64,000 nt of DNA from Ilyonectria destructans (Eukaryota > Ascomycota > Sordariomycetes > Hypocreales > Nectriaceae). The notes under the pieces were generated by a model. That model worked only from the letters and a program-made list of their open reading frames with translations, was not told the origin of the DNA and did no database searches. This document shows positions 22,870 to 35,649 of the stretch, one piece after another. How positions within the stretch are numbered: position 1 is the stretch's first letter; every line of letters starts with the position of its first letter. The stretch is from contig JAHEWK010000001.1 in NCBI GenBank assembly GCA_020740775.1, forward strand, positions 5,580,001 through 5,644,000, read 5' to 3'. Made by a program: the position numbers and the translations under genes.

Positions 22870-23806
22870 GAGCCCGAGCCCATCCTGCGGCCTGCCTCGT
22901 GGTCCCGGCGTGGTCGCGCCATGGCCAGGAACATGCAGAGCAGAGCCAGGGACCGAACAAGCCAGGGCATCGCGAGGCACGTTTTCTCGATGGAGAAGGG
23001 AGAGGCAATGAATGGGTCCTGGCGCAAAAGCCCTTGGCCGTGGCTCGTCCTGCTTCCGTTCCCCTGGTCAAGCCTCCTCGGCGGCATGGCTGGCTGGTGA
23101 AAGTCTAGCGCGAGCCAAACATGTTTTCCTGTCCGTCGAAGGGCCAGCCCGAGCTAGACATGGCATGTATGTACGAAGTCCGAGTACTGTGCGAAGCAGC
23201 TGGCTTGTACTTGGGAGCTGAAGGTACAGTAGTACAGAAAATACGGTCGTACGCGGACCCTGGGATAATGCCGGGGTCAGAGCCTAGAGGCTAGGAGGTA
23301 CTTTGTACCAGCGGCAGGTGTTTTGACGCGGCCCACTCGACGGCATGTATTCTACAAGTCGGTCTGCGATGCTGCTGCTGTTGGAGGAGGCCAGGTCCAG
23401 TCCGTATTGCTCGACGAGGCGGTGATGAAGGAGGAGGTCCATGCTAGTCACGGCTCCGCTCCATCGTCATGGCAGATGTGCGCTCGGTCCCGTCGTGTGG
23501 TTTTGAAGAACTGCTGTAGTTAGAAAGCAAGTGAGTGAGTGAGTGAATGAATGAGTAATTGTCCTTGTCCTTGTCCCCAGTCCTCGTCCTCTGTCACCAT
23601 CATCATCACCATCCATCACCATCACCCTTCCATCTCTCCTCCTCATCCTTCTCCTCCTCAATGCCACCACCATCACCGCCAAAGTCTCCTCTTCCCTCAA
23701 GGCTTGGACATCGACATGGCCTTCGGGATTCCGCAACTGGAATGAGGGTGGGTCGATGGGTTAATGGCCTGGTCCAACCCATCCCATCCTGTGCTGTGCT
23801 GTGTCT

Positions 23807-23830
23807 CCCCCCCCCCCCCCCCCCCCCCCC
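23807..23830. repeat. Homopolymer run of 24 C
   Basis: Twenty-four consecutive C on the plus strand (24 G on the minus strand), flanked by GTGTCT and TCCTCTCCCC. The exact length may be affected by sequencing error. Confidence 0.9.
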
Positions 23831-26364
23831 TCCTCTCCCCTGGTGCCCTGGACGGCTCTGGTCTTGGCCTCGCTCGACCTTGCCCGGTACTGGACTTTGT
23901 CAGGGTACCTCGACGGACGGAGATCTAGACTAGTGGGACGGCCCTTTTGGAGCGGTTTGACAGCCGCCTGCCGCCATCGCCATTCCGCCCCGTCTCCGTC
24001 CCCTGTCAGCCATCCATGCCTGCCCATCTCTTTTGACTTTCTCTAACCCATGCAATATCCCCAGTCTTCTGTTCGTCCATCTGGGCTCGCCCTCTATTGA
24101 TTAGTCCTGTCAGCGATGCCTGCTCGGGTGGGAAAAGGTCTGAGAGGCAGAGAGAGACATCGCAACTTCGACAGGGGAGCCACGAAGGTAGGTAGCAGCC
24201 AGCTTATACACACCCGGATCCAAACATCACAACCCATCGGCCGCAATTTCCGGTCCGTCCAACACGGGAATCTCTCGCCCCTCCTCAGAGCAACATTGGG
24301 CAGCAACTGGCAAGAAATTGACTTCCTCCATCAAGACGAGAGGGGGCGCGCCGCCGTGGGCGTGCAACAATGGCTTCCCCCAAGCGATGTCGCTGTTTCC
24401 GCCGTCCGGATGTTGTTCCCGTTGGCCAGCTCTATCAAGATCCCTGACGCCGGGCCTAGGGCAATCGTGGACGGTATTCCCCTTTCGCCGCGCCCACCTC
24501 CCACACACGTTTCTTTTTGCTGCAGGCAGTCCGCATAGTACCTACGTAGTCGGTATGTGCGTACAGTGCAGCCTCCGAACTGGTCGATCCGGGCAGTGGC
24601 CCATCCACAAAGTCCAGTCGGGATACATGAAAGAAAAGAAAAGACGCTTCGCTTGCGATCATCAGGCCCCAATCCCAATCCGTTCGCCAGAGTTGGTTGC
24701 AGTAGTCTCACATCTCCCGGAGCTTATCAAACGCGGTAGCAGCCAACCCATTGTGCTCCATCGTCCCCCGATGGCGCCTCCGCGAGTCTCCCTTGGCCGT
24801 AACGAATTGCTTCGGAGATGCTCCCCCCCTCCCCTCCCCTCCCCTCCCCCCAGGACATGACGCATCAGCCATCATGACGACACTGGCATGGACGTGAGAG
24901 ACGCCGCAGCAAGGCGAGGAAGGTCTAGATCTCATGATCTCATGACAGGGCACGCACCAGGCGTCGACGACTGGTTGATGGTGTTACTCCGGCGGGGCCA
25001 ATGGCATCGCAGAGTGTCAACCAGCAAAGCTCATGGGGTGGCCTCTGGGCAATGGTTGCTAATCAAGCGTAACCGGGCTTCTTATTCTCAAGGCCGGCCC
25101 TTGCACTGCCCGATTAAGATCTCAATTCGTCATGGTGGGCGGTACCCTGACCGGACGATGAGAAGGCAACCAAGAGGGTGTGAGTGTGGTCGTGTGTGTC
25201 TCGAGTTTGCATCCATCCCGTGGTCACCCCCCATGGTCCAAGACATCTCGACGTCCATCCACTCATCCTCACGTCCACACATCCATGATGATCCTCACGT
25301 CCACATCCATAGCCCGTCCTTCCACCTTCTGCCGCCCTCAACTCTCTCGCTCTCCCCCAGGGTCCCAGGGTCCCAGGGCCGCCACGTTCGCCATTGGCCG
25401 TGACCGCCCCCCCTCCCGTTGACGTCTCTCGCCCCGGCAAGGCAAGGCTGGCCATCGCCGCCAACAAGCAAACGTCCATGCAGTCCGGCCCTCCGTCTCC
25501 ACCTCCTCCCTGCAGCCACTCTACATGGTGTGGAGTCGGCCGCTCAATCTGTCAAGGCCTCAACTTCCCTCCAGGTCTGTGCCTCCGCTGCCTCCCCCGG
25601 CTAGGGTTTTGTCATGTCATGCACGCGGCACGCCGTCCGTCGCTCGCTCCCGCCGCCCGTTGCCTCGCTGGAGATTCCCTTTCGAATGCCATGCCGAAGG
25701 GAGCTCGTGCTCCACCCCACATCCTCCCCCCCATGCCATGCCCTGCCCCCTGCCCTCCACTGTGGCCCCCTCCCCCCGGTTCATTGACGACGCTCGCAAT
25801 TCAGCCCGGTCTCAGTCAGAGAGACAACTGTAGCAGACACAAACACGGACAGCCACGGACAGACACAGGCCATCGACGGGGGCCCCCTTGGACATCAGCC
25901 TGGGCAACAAAGCGAACCTCCGAAGTCAGACAGCCGGACGCTCCAAGCACAAGGCCCCCGGCAGGCGAGTCAGAACCACCCTCGGCGATTTCGATTCCCT
26001 CGATGGTGTCCGTCAGGTCCCCGCTAGTGCCGCTGCCGACCCACCATCGCCATCTTGCTCGGCGGCAAGAGAAGCGTCGTGAAAGGCGGAGCGCTCGACA
26101 ACGTCCCGAAGCCTCCCCAGTCTAAGGGCCTAGAGCCCCAGGGTAAATTGTGTACAATGTAAGCCAGCCCAGTCAGCGACTCTCTAAGCGCCCGATGCAA
26201 GCCAAGAAGCAGAGGCCTGTTTCACCCCCGCCTGCATCCCACGCTTCTGCTGGGAAAGACGGCCGCAGATCGAGAGGCCCTCGGCTATGCAGGTCGAACC
26301 ACTGCGTCTTGTGTCGTCCAGGTCCATGTTCCTTGTTCGTTCCGCCTTTCAGCCTTGGGCCACG

Positions 26365-26411
26365 AGCCTCGAAGCCTCGAAACCTCGAAACTTCGAAACC
26401 TCGAACCTCGA
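26365..26411. repeat. CCTCGAAA / CTTCGAAA short tandem repeat
   Basis: Five or six 8-nt units of the form CCTCGAAG, CCTCGAAA and CTTCGAAA in tandem. Several contain the palindrome TTCGAA or near copies. Confidence 0.8.
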
Positions 26412-27038
26412 CAGGAATGTTGATGGATGAAATGGCGCCTCGTGGCCACCCACGCATGGTGAAGCTATCCGTCCGTCGTCGAGAAATGTCTCTTAATTAT
26501 TGCTATAGGGACCAACCCAATATCCACCGCTTGCTTGTTTTTGCTCTTGTCCCGGGCCCCCATGTCCCTTGTCCCCTGTCTCTCCTCTCCCTGTCCCTTG
26601 TCTATTGTTTCCCCCCCCAGCAAAGCAGTCCCAGTCAGTGCAACCAGCTCTTCTGCTGTTAAGTGCACACGCCACTTTTTTCCCCCGGAAACTACAGTAT
26701 TGCGCTGATCATTATCGTGTCTGGCCGAGTCGAGTCTCCGCATCGGCCATACTTTGCTCGTAGCCGCGCATCGCGTGTCAGCCCTGCCCTTATTGACCTT
26801 TGTGCTCCGTATCCGTCACTCCGATGTGGGAGGCAGCCTTCCATGACGTTACTCCTCCTCGTGCTTCTAACCATCGAAGCGAGGCTAAAGTACACGTTGA
26901 CCCTGGTTCGCAGTTGGGCTTGGGCTTTCGATGCTACATCTGATCTGAAGCGCGACGCGGCTCTCGAAGTCGTCCAGCCGACCAACACCATAACGCCTCC
27001 CCGGAGGATTCCCCCCTTCATCTCAATCCTTTTTTTCA

Positions 27039-28825
27039 TCATCGTTTGACAATGGTGACTTTCAAACAAAGTTAGCATGGCTACAAAATCCAGCCCGCTC
27101 CGTGGCAATTTTGGCTGCGCAGAGCAGACCAGGGAGGTAACGCCTCGGCCAGCCAAATACGCGACATCCCGACGAGTGTCGGGCATACGATCTGGGGGGC
27201 CTCAAAATTCCTCTTCCCTGCATCCCCGCTTGGCCGCCTTTTAGGGTCGGGGGTATTCAACTCACCAACATCCTCGTCACACAACTCGTGCCCCAGGCCA
27301 ACCCTTTGGGGTTGGTGCTTGACAGACTTCCCGTACACAATAGCCGTTTTAAACACCTCCACAATGCTTCGATGGATGGCGTTGCACTGGACAGGCATCT
27401 TCAGTCAGCAATCACTCAACCGGTGGGGTGTGACGATGCCCAGCGTCCGTATGTGGCAAGAGGGTCACAGTTGGGAGGCAACTTACAAAGTCTTCAACGG
27501 TACAACGCGAGGATCGGAGAACAACCGGTTGCGTGTAGTCCGGCTGCTTACCCTTGGGCTTTGTGTACACGCGGACTAGGTTGAGTTTGTCCCACATAGC
27601 CTCCATCAGCTCATCGACGTTCCACCCGTGCTCCGAGCTAATTGGCACTGCGTTGGGGATACGATGCAGGAGATCCAGCTCCTCAATGCTGATCGAGTCG
27701 ATCTTGTTCAGAGCGTAAACCACAGGGATGTAACTGGCAGCGGGCGTTAGCACATCATTGTCGCCCGGAGATGTTGTTCCCTGGTGGCTTTCTTTTACCT
27801 TCGACTCTTCGCCTCTAGGACGTCGATCAGATCGTCAATGGTGGCATCACATCGGATGGCAATATCAGCTGAGTTAATGCGGTACTCGCTCATGACAGCC
27901 CTGATCTCATCGTTATCAATGTGGGTCAGGGGCACGGTGTGACTGATGTTCAGGCCGCCCTTGTCCTTCTTCTTGAAGGTGATGTTGGGGGGCTCCTTGT
28001 TGATGCGGATACCGAAGCCTTCCAATTCAGCCTCGATGACTCGCTTGTCGGTTAGAGGCTTGTTCACGTCCAACACGATGAAGATCAGATGGCATGTCTT
28101 AGCGACGGCAATAACCTGTCTACCTCGTCCTCGTCCGTCCTTGGCACCCTCGATAATACCGGGGAGATCGATCATCTGCAAGGGGGCACCTGGTCCATCA
28201 AAAGTCAGCTCAAGGGAAAAAGCCACGGCATCGGACATTGGGCGTTGGGCATGAAGCAACGAGCGGCACGTGGTGGAGCGCGCGGCGGAGGAGGCAGAGG
28301 AAGAGCATGGGGGCCAAAATGGGATAAAGACCCCCGGACAACGAAACTAACCATTGTAGACGACTTGGCCAGGCACGGAAGTGAGGGTGGTGAACTCGTA
28401 TGCGGCGGCCTCCGAGTGTTGGCCCGTCAGGCGACTCATCAGCGTACTCTTGCCCACCGAGGGAAAGCCGATGAACCCCACACTGGCGACACCGGTCCTG
28501 GCCACATCGAAACCAGCACCGCCGCCACCACCGCTGCTCGAGGGCGTCAACAGCTCGCGCTTGAGCTTGGCGAGCTTGGCCTTGAGTTGACCCAGATGGT
28601 ACGAAGTCGCCTTGTTCTTCTGGGTCTTGGCCATCTATCGGACGGGTTAGAGCGACCGGGAACAGGGCCGGGGGCGTGACTCGTCGAGGGGGGTCCATCG
28701 TGAACGTACTTCGGCCTCAATCTCCTTGATCTGTGGGCACGTCGGGTTAGCGACTACACAAGCGAAGAAGACGGCTGCGCGGCCGGCGGCGGGCGTCAAC
28801 GAACCTTGTCTACCGTGGTCGACAT
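27039..28825 (-). CDS. RBG1: Rbg1/DRG1-family translational GTPase
   Basis: Seven exons (28825-28805, 28730-28710, 28634-28352, 28189-27799, 27733-27487, 27386-27266, 27058-27039) give 367 residues, the exact size class of DRG1/Rbg1. The first two exons are 21 nt each (MSTTVDK and IKEIEAE) and precede [20 protein letters not shown]. GTPase motifs are intact: G1 [10 protein letters not shown]3 IDLPG, G4 NKID, with the switch segment [12 protein letters not shown] glycine run ([12 protein letters not shown]) sits before G1. The C-terminal TGS domain ([14 protein letters not shown]) ends DEDVVTIVKR, as the family does. These GTPases bind a DFRP partner (Tma46 for Rbg1) and act on translating ribosomes; the partner is not in this window. 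Confidence 0.95.
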
Positions 28826-29886
28826 GGCGGCGGCTGGCGGCTGCTGCGGTCTGAGTCTGGTGCTAGCAGGATCTGGGTCGGGAAGTGGTCTGGTCTGGTC
28901 TGGGTCTCGGTCTCGGTCGTTGGTTAGGAGGTGTCACAAGCCCTCTGTGATAGTTGCAATTGAAGTGTGATGGAATTGTCTGGATGGTGGGGTAAATTTT
29001 TGCTGTGGTTGTAACCGCCACCAGTGTGAGTGTGATGTCAGCCAGCGGGCGGGGCCCACCTTTCTAACATTTCACTTCACACCTCTGTTTTCGCACATTA
29101 AACGCGCCCGCTCATCCGCCCATCATCCGCCCCATCATCCGCCCATCCATCGGATCGGATATCTCTTCCTCAGCGTCCATCCACCGCCAACCCGTAATTA
29201 CTAACCCGTTATCGGCCTCTATTGGTTGTTCCTCCTCCAATCCTCATTCCCGTCCATCGCCGTCTTCGTCTTAACGGCACGGCCCGGTACGCGGCTTTGC
29301 GCAACCAAGACATGCAATCTTACCTAGACACCACAGAGTCTCGTCGCGTAGTCCTAGTCCACGGTCAACTGACTCGCAAGGCATGCACCATCATCAAGCA
29401 CCTGAAACACGCCGGGTGTCTTGCCCGTTCGTAGTGGCCACTGTTCTATTGTGTTTGTTGCCTTCAGCTCGCTACAGGGTTTCGAGCCACCACTTCCAAC
29501 TTGGTAGTGTTGTTTCTTGTTCAGTTCTGACATCAAAGTTCTTCATCCACGGCTTGCTCTCCCGTCCTCCTTCCACAATTCTTCCACAATCCGACAAGTC
29601 CTTCCTTCATCATCACTTCCAGTCTCCGACATCCAAAATCTCCAATGCCATCGTCGAGCGCCTCCATTGTCCTTTGCCTATCCCAACCTGTCCCACCCAG
29701 GTAGATATCCCACCGGCCGACATTCATATATAAAACAAAAAAAGAAGAAACCAGACAAGGGGGTGTGTCTGTCTGCGCCATCCATGGTCGTTACCCTGAC
29801 AAAGAGAATCTCTCAAAAAAAGATACACTATCAAACGTCTTCTTCTCCATCGTCGTTCCCGTACCGTAGTCGGTTCCGTGCTGCGC
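28826..29886. other. Intergenic region upstream of RBG1, downstream of the HOS4-like gene
   Basis: This holds the RBG1 promoter and the 3' untranslated region of the next gene to the right. Degenerate CATCCGCCCAT repeats occur near 29110-29155. I see no gene. Confidence 0.5.
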
Positions 29887-32800
29887 TCAATTCGAGGATC
29901 CGTTTATGCCATTCGTCAAAGTTCCATTCATGGCCATGTGCTCGTTCGGTGTGCTGGGCATCAAAACCTTCGTCGTGCCATTGGCAACGGACCCAGCCGG
30001 TGTAGCAGATTTCTGGCTTATCGGGGATGAGTGAATGCCGTTCACTAGGAGCGGACTCATGTGGCCATTCAAAAGGTGTTCCAGGCCTTGCTCCACGCAC
30101 ACGCGGGCGTATTCTGGGTCGTCTGGGTACACTTGTACGAGGCCTCGTCGTGGAACTCGTTTTTCGGGGAACGGCACTCTGCTCGTCTGGTGTACCGAGG
30201 GCATGTCCTCGCTCACCATTGATCCGTTATTGTAGTACTTAGATCGGGGAGCAAATCCATGGAAGCGGCTTGCTCCTGGGTCCGACTTCCATTTCTGGTT
30301 TGCTTTCCAGCCGATTGCTTGTTCTTCCGTCTCCAAGAGCTCGCGGTACTCGACCCCGAGTTGAATGTTCCGGAGGTGTGGGATGTTGGGAACTGTATAC
30401 ATCAAATCCGACACCTAGGTGCAAGTTAGCAAGAACCCCTGGCAAGTATCAGGGTCTGGAACGTACCTTGACAAAGAACATGTTAGTGTGGAGGAATCGG
30501 TCCCAAGCCTCCATCCTAAGTCGTTCCTTCGTCTGGAACCGCAAGGCGCATGGGTCTTCCTCGCCATAGTAGTCGGGGAGCTGTTGTCCAAGTTCCCACA
30601 ATTTATCGGATACTAGAGAGTACATTCTCCATTCAACTCTCCAAAGCGATTTCTTGGCAAGAGGGGTAACTGGAACACGTTCCCAGGCAGTATCTAAAGG
30701 CTCAGTTAGAATCAATGCAAAGTATCTTCGGAAGTGAGACTTACATCTTGAAAGGTCAAGATCCTTCTCACCAAGCAATAGGGCAACGTGCGTGTTGAGG
30801 ACCCATTGCTCGCGACCTTCTGCGGATTCGTTTGCCTCAGGTCGAATGGTGTCGTATCGGACGCCCTGCATCCGTTTGAATCTCTCTGCGACGGCGGGAA
30901 GCTTGGGGTTCGGGCATGTATCGAGCCACCTGAGCAGCGGTGGCAACTTGTCCAACCGTACGCGCTCTTGCTCCTCTCGCATCCGCCGTAGCTCGGCTTC
31001 GCGGGCAGCTCGCTTCCTCTCCATCTCCTCACGGTGGGCTCGTTCTCGTCGCTCGCGCTCCTTGCGTTCTTCTTCTTCGCGATGTCGTCGAGCTTCTTCG
31101 GCTGCTTCTCGCTCAAGCTGCTCGCGGCGGAGTCTCTCTTCCTCCTCACGCTGCTTCCGCTCCTCCTCTTCCTTCTTCTTTTTCTCCTCCTCCAGTCTGC
31201 GCTTCTCTTCCTCTTCACGACGTACCTTCTCTTCAGCCTCACGTCGCAGCTTTTCTTCCTCTTCAAGGCGTTTGCGCTCCTCTTCTTCTTTCCGCTTACG
31301 CTCCGCCTCACGTTCCTCTTCCTCCTTTCGCTTCTTTTCCTCTTCCTTGCGCTTAATCTCTTCCTCCTCCGCCTTTCTCCGAATTTCTTCTTGTTCGCGC
31401 TTCTTCTTCTCTTCGGCTTCAACGCGCTTGCGTTCTTCTTCCTCCTTGTCCTTCTTCTTCTTCCTCTTCGCCTCTTCCTGCTCCAAAAGGCGTTGCTTCT
31501 CTTGCTCAGCCTCCTTATCTCGGGCGGCCTGAGTATCAGCTTCAGACACAGCCTTTATCGTATCGGCGTCCTTCATATCAACGTCCACATCTTCAGATTT
31601 GACGCGGGTCTGCTTTTCACTTCCGCTAGACCGAACCGAATCCCCACGATGAAGTTCGTGGCGAGCTCCCCGACGCTCATCATCGTGATTCTTCTGGCTG
31701 GACTTGGACGAAAGTTTGGACGACTGATCTTGAGCGGCGTTGGATTTGCGAGGTCGCTCGTCCGAAGAAAGAGATCGCTTTTGTCGCTTCTCTTTGCCTT
31801 CACCGTCAAGTCGTCGTCGTTTTATAGGAACTTCGCTATCATCCTTGTCGCCGTTGCTGGGTCTGTCGGGAGTAATGCTGGTACGATGTCGCTTGGTTGA
31901 TCCGTCCCCAGATACTACAAGACGATCTCGTGATTCATCTCGTTTCAGGGCCTTGGTTCGATCGTGGTACTTTTCGGATAATTTCTCACTCCTATGCTTC
32001 TCAGAAGGCTCGTCATGCCTCGAGTCATGAGGGCTCAATGGATGATCTTTGAGAGAAGATGCGTTGGATACCATACTAGCGCGCCTTTGCTTTTCTCGTT
32101 CTCCCCGAAGCTCACCCTTAGAAACAAGTTTTCTTCTCGGCTTGACAGTTTCGCCTTCGGACGATACGCCGGCGGCGTCGGATTCGGTACGCTTGGTCTT
32201 GAGTTGCTTATGGGAGACGGTTGGTGAAAGTTCGCGATCAGAAACGGTGATGGAGGATATTCGGTCCTCTTTCTTTGGTCGTCCGGGGCCACGCTTTGGC
32301 GGGGGTTCATCGCCATGATTTGCGAGGGATTCGGGCCTCCGCTTCTCCCTAGGACTAGTAAGCTTCGACGAAGCAACCTTTTTCCTGGGCTCAGCCTCTC
32401 GCGAGGGGCTTGAGAGATTTCGCTTGAGCAGCCGAGCTTCCTCCTTGGCCTCAGCTCGCCGGGCCCGCTTGGCATCTCGTTCTTCACGTTCCCGTTCACG
32501 CTCGCGTCGGGTGGGAGATTTTGTCTTGACTGAATCCTTGTGGCTGCGTTTGTGCTCGTCATATGCATTCTTCAACATATGTTCTTCTTCCTTCCAGTTC
32601 GTCCCTTGTCGTCGTCGGGCGATCTCATAGTACGTTTCTCCTTCGAAGCGTCTCGTCGGATCAAAACCTTGTTGTTCCAAGAGCAGTTCTAGGACTTTGA
32701 TGTTCTCTTGTCCAATAGCTGCAAGTATCGGTGTTGCAAACTCTGGTTGTGTAGAGGTAATAGGTGATGGGTCCGGACGAGCTCCTCCAAGGCCGAGAAG

Positions 32801-34522
32801 TAATTGAATGACCAAGTCGTGGCCACCTCTCGCGGCGGCAACCATGGATTCGGGGTCGTCATAACCCTCCTTGACCTGCAGGATTCGGGCGACGGTCTCC
32901 TCATCACCGCGCCCAGCGGCTTGTCGGAGAGTTTTGTCGTCGAGAGGCATGTAGAGCAAGTCATTTCTCGTCTTGGTCGATCGTACCGTCCCGGTCCTTC
33001 GTCCACTGTGCCCAGACAGATTGGCTGGGGATTGGCGAGGGCTGTCCGGCGCGTGAGAATCTCTGGCATCGTGATATTCGGGATGAGAGTGGCGGTCTTC
33101 AGAGGTTCGTTGTCGTTCACCTGCTCGCTTTTTGGCCTCGATGAGAGCCGCTCGAATCTCCTCGGCATTCTCGGTGTCATCGCTCACTCGGTCGATGGGT
33201 TCCTCGCCGTTGACGTTGGCTTTCCGAGGGTTAACGCCAGCCTCCAACAAGAGCTTCACTACGCCCAAATGGCCATTATCAACAGCGTCCAGCAATGGAG
33301 TGTCTTTGTCGTAGTTGACACAGTCCAGGTTGCAACCAGCTTCGATGAGGAGCTTAACGATATTCTCACATCCATTAATTGCGGCAATTTGTAGGGGAGT
33401 ATTGCCAGCGTAGTCAGCAACATTCAGGTCCTCAGGTCTCTCGCCAAGCCGGTGTTTAGCACCATCATACTCGCCTCTCGCGCAGGCACGAGCTAGGAAC
33501 GTCTGGCCGTGAGCATCAAGATGCTTCTTGTGTGGCGCCAGTTTGGCCGGTGAAGCATTGGGGTCGGCGTTGGAAGGCTGTGCGAGACCACGGAGCTTGG
33601 AGCTACGAGGGTGTGGACTTCCACTAGCAGAGGACTCATCCGAATGATAGTCGGTGGGCTGCAGAGGAGTTGGCAGCCGCTTCTTTTTCTGCCCGAGGCC
33701 GTTTGACGAGTAGGAGGGTAGTTGAGACGAGGCGCTTCGTCGGTGGGTTCGGGTGTGAGGAGAAATCGATCGTGAATCATGGTGGGACTTCGACGACGCG
33801 GACTTAGGGTCTCTAGGCACGCGGATGGTATCGGTGCCCGCACTGGTGGTGCGTTGGCGCCGGGCCTTGCGGCCATCCGCCTCGTCGTCGGAGTCCAGCT
33901 TGGGTATCTTTCGCTTGGTCGGGAGCAGACGCTCGCCGGATTTCAGCTTGTCGCGCAGTGTTGTTTTGGGAGGCCTGGGGTGCGATTGTTCGGATTCAGA
34001 AGAGGAGCGGGGGTCGTCGGAGCGTGGACGGTGTTTACGCTGGTGCTGGGGTGGGGACGCGGGTGCTGAGCTCAAACCACTGGAGGCCGCATCCTTGTTT
34101 CGAGGCTGCTTATCGCGGTCGAGGTGGCCAGACAAGCGCTTCTTCTTGACAACATCGGCGAGGCGGCTGGGGACAGCGGACTTGTCGCCGTCGAAGGGGG
34201 CGGAGAGCTTGGCTGGGGGCTTGGTGGCGTCGGCGTCGCCATCGCTCTTGTCTTCCTGTCTCACCTTGCGGGCCTTGGAGGGGGAGTGGCCATCTTTGCC
34301 AGGCAGGACAATGGTCTCGGCATCCGAATCGCGGTCTTCGGGGGCGTCTGCGTCGGGGGCGGTGGAGGCATTCGCGGCTGGGCGTGTTTCCTTGACCGGG
34401 GATGCGGGCCTGGGGCTCACAGGCGCGGGCGAGGAAGTGGTCTCACGCCGGGGGCCGGGCCGCTGAGGGGAAGCGCCAGCAGGCCTCGTCTGGTCGGACT
34501 GGGCAGCATTCTGCGCATCCAT
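29887..34522 (-). CDS. HOS4: Ankyrin/coiled-coil protein, Set3 complex subunit Hos4-like
   Basis: Three coding exons (34522-30745, 30693-30467, 30414-29887; introns of 51 and 52 nt) give 1510 residues. A long disordered, Ser/Pro/Lys/Arg-rich N-terminus is followed by ankyrin repeats at about residues 365-450 (AGNTPLQIAAINGCENIVKL, KDTPLLDAVDNGHLGVVKL), and a second ankyrin-like set at about 530-635 (HDLVIQLLLGLGG). An extreme Glu/Lys/Arg coiled coil spans about 995-1160. The C-terminal domain (SLWRVEWRMYSLVSDKLWEL and DLMYTVPNIPHLRNIQLG) is the conserved Hos4 part. In yeast Hos4 is a subunit of the Set3 histone deacetylase complex; here the assignment is by resemblance. The start is the first in-frame ATG; an acceptor-like TCGCAG lies just upstream, so a further 5' exon is possible. 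Confidence 0.8.
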
Positions 34523-35649
34523 ATCATTTACCTGCGAGGAGGACAAGTAGCTACCACCATCCTGGAGATGATGGCGAGGGTCGGCGTGTCGGGGGCGATT
34601 GATTCGCGTCGACGAGGGCGGGTTGCTGGACCGGACCAGCCCCTATCGCTCGGAGAGGACGTGTTTGGGCGAGGAGGCGGCGAACACGGCGTGCAACGGG
34701 CGCGGATCGGAGAAGCAAGCGAGGACGCGGGCGCGGGCGAGAAACGGGCACCGCAGCGGCACGGGGGGAACAGTCGAAGCTACGGAGAATCGAGGAGTCG
34801 TTGGAGCTTGGATGAGATGGATGAGATAGATGCTGCGGAAGGTCGATTGTCGGCGTCGGCTCGAAGCTGAACGAACCTTGTTTGGGAATGACAGATGAAA
34901 ACGGGACTTTGGCCCAAGCCGCGAGACAAAGTCTGTCCTCCCAGGGCAAGTCGAGGCTGACGACGCTGTGATTGGCCGGGAGCGAGGGGGCGTACGGCGG
35001 TCCACAGCGACTCGAGCCGCACTTTCTGTTGGGCCAAAACACAGCCCGCCCTGCTGTAGCGGAGGTTGCAGTGGCCACAGTGGCGACGGTCAGTGTTACA
35101 GTGGTGAGAGTAGGCGGCCTGGGAGCTGGCTTCAGTGGCTTCTCACCGCTACACGGCACATTTCCTACCTACCAGAACGGGACGGAGTCCGTACCTACGG
35201 TTTGTTATTATTCAAGATTCGGCCTGCGAGCCTGTAAAAGGATCCCGTCACCATCCAGGCCTCCTCGCCATACTGTACAAATTCCAGAGTCCAAAGTGAT
35301 ATCAGTTGGTGTCTGCCGGCGCCAGCTTCCCCTCTTGCTTCTTGCATCACCTTCACATCCCTGGTCACGTTTCATCACCACCGGGTATTAGTTCGTGTCG
35401 GCATTTCGCAGCCACATTTGCCCTGCTGCCTGCAGGCGGCTCAGGGTCATAAGCGGCACGTGTGCCACCACCTGACGAGGTAATTCCACTTCCTTTCTTC
35501 TTAGCACACATCCCTGTCATAGCATCATCATCCAACTGTGCTAATCATCACAGCCCCATGAAACGCTGAACGGCAAAGCGCACGCGACAGAAACAAGACT
35601 CTTTGTCGGCGCACTCTCGCCTCTTCTTATTACGACGACTAATTACGCC
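34523..35649. promoter_or_regulatory. Divergent intergenic region, HOS4-like / ALKBH6-like
   Basis: About 1.1 kb between divergent starts. A minus-strand open frame (34551-35159) covers part of it but has low-complexity composition and is more likely the leader of the HOS4-like gene. No second gene is supported. Confidence 0.5.

Larger units (their letters stand above)
19293..27038. other. 7.7-kb gene-free, satellite-rich region
   Basis: No frame on either strand shows a domain or a splice-consistent family. The interval lies upstream of the minus-strand CENP-B-type gene and downstream of RBG1. It contains many simple repeats, listed separately, including GTGA runs, 12-nt tandem repeats, a C24 tract and TTCGAA-rich units. 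The first kilobase upstream of 19292 likely holds the leader of the CENP-B-type gene. Open frames of 100-240 codons (such as plus 25394-26125) have compositions expected from GC-rich repeats. It may be a large promoter or encode a non-coding RNA; the sequence alone cannot tell. Confidence 0.6.

Noticed and set aside
25394..26125. 243-codon plus-strand open frame in the gene desert
   Set aside because: Pro/Arg/Ser-rich with no domain or splice logic; explained by high GC and pyrimidine-rich repeats.
30792..31900. Long plus-strand open frames rich in Ser/Leu/Phe opposite the HOS4-like gene
   Set aside because: They are the complement of the Glu/Lys/Arg coiled coil on the minus strand.
34551..35159. 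202-codon minus-strand open frame upstream of the HOS4-like gene
   Set aside because: Low-complexity composition and no domain; more likely leader sequence, although a small upstream exon cannot be excluded.
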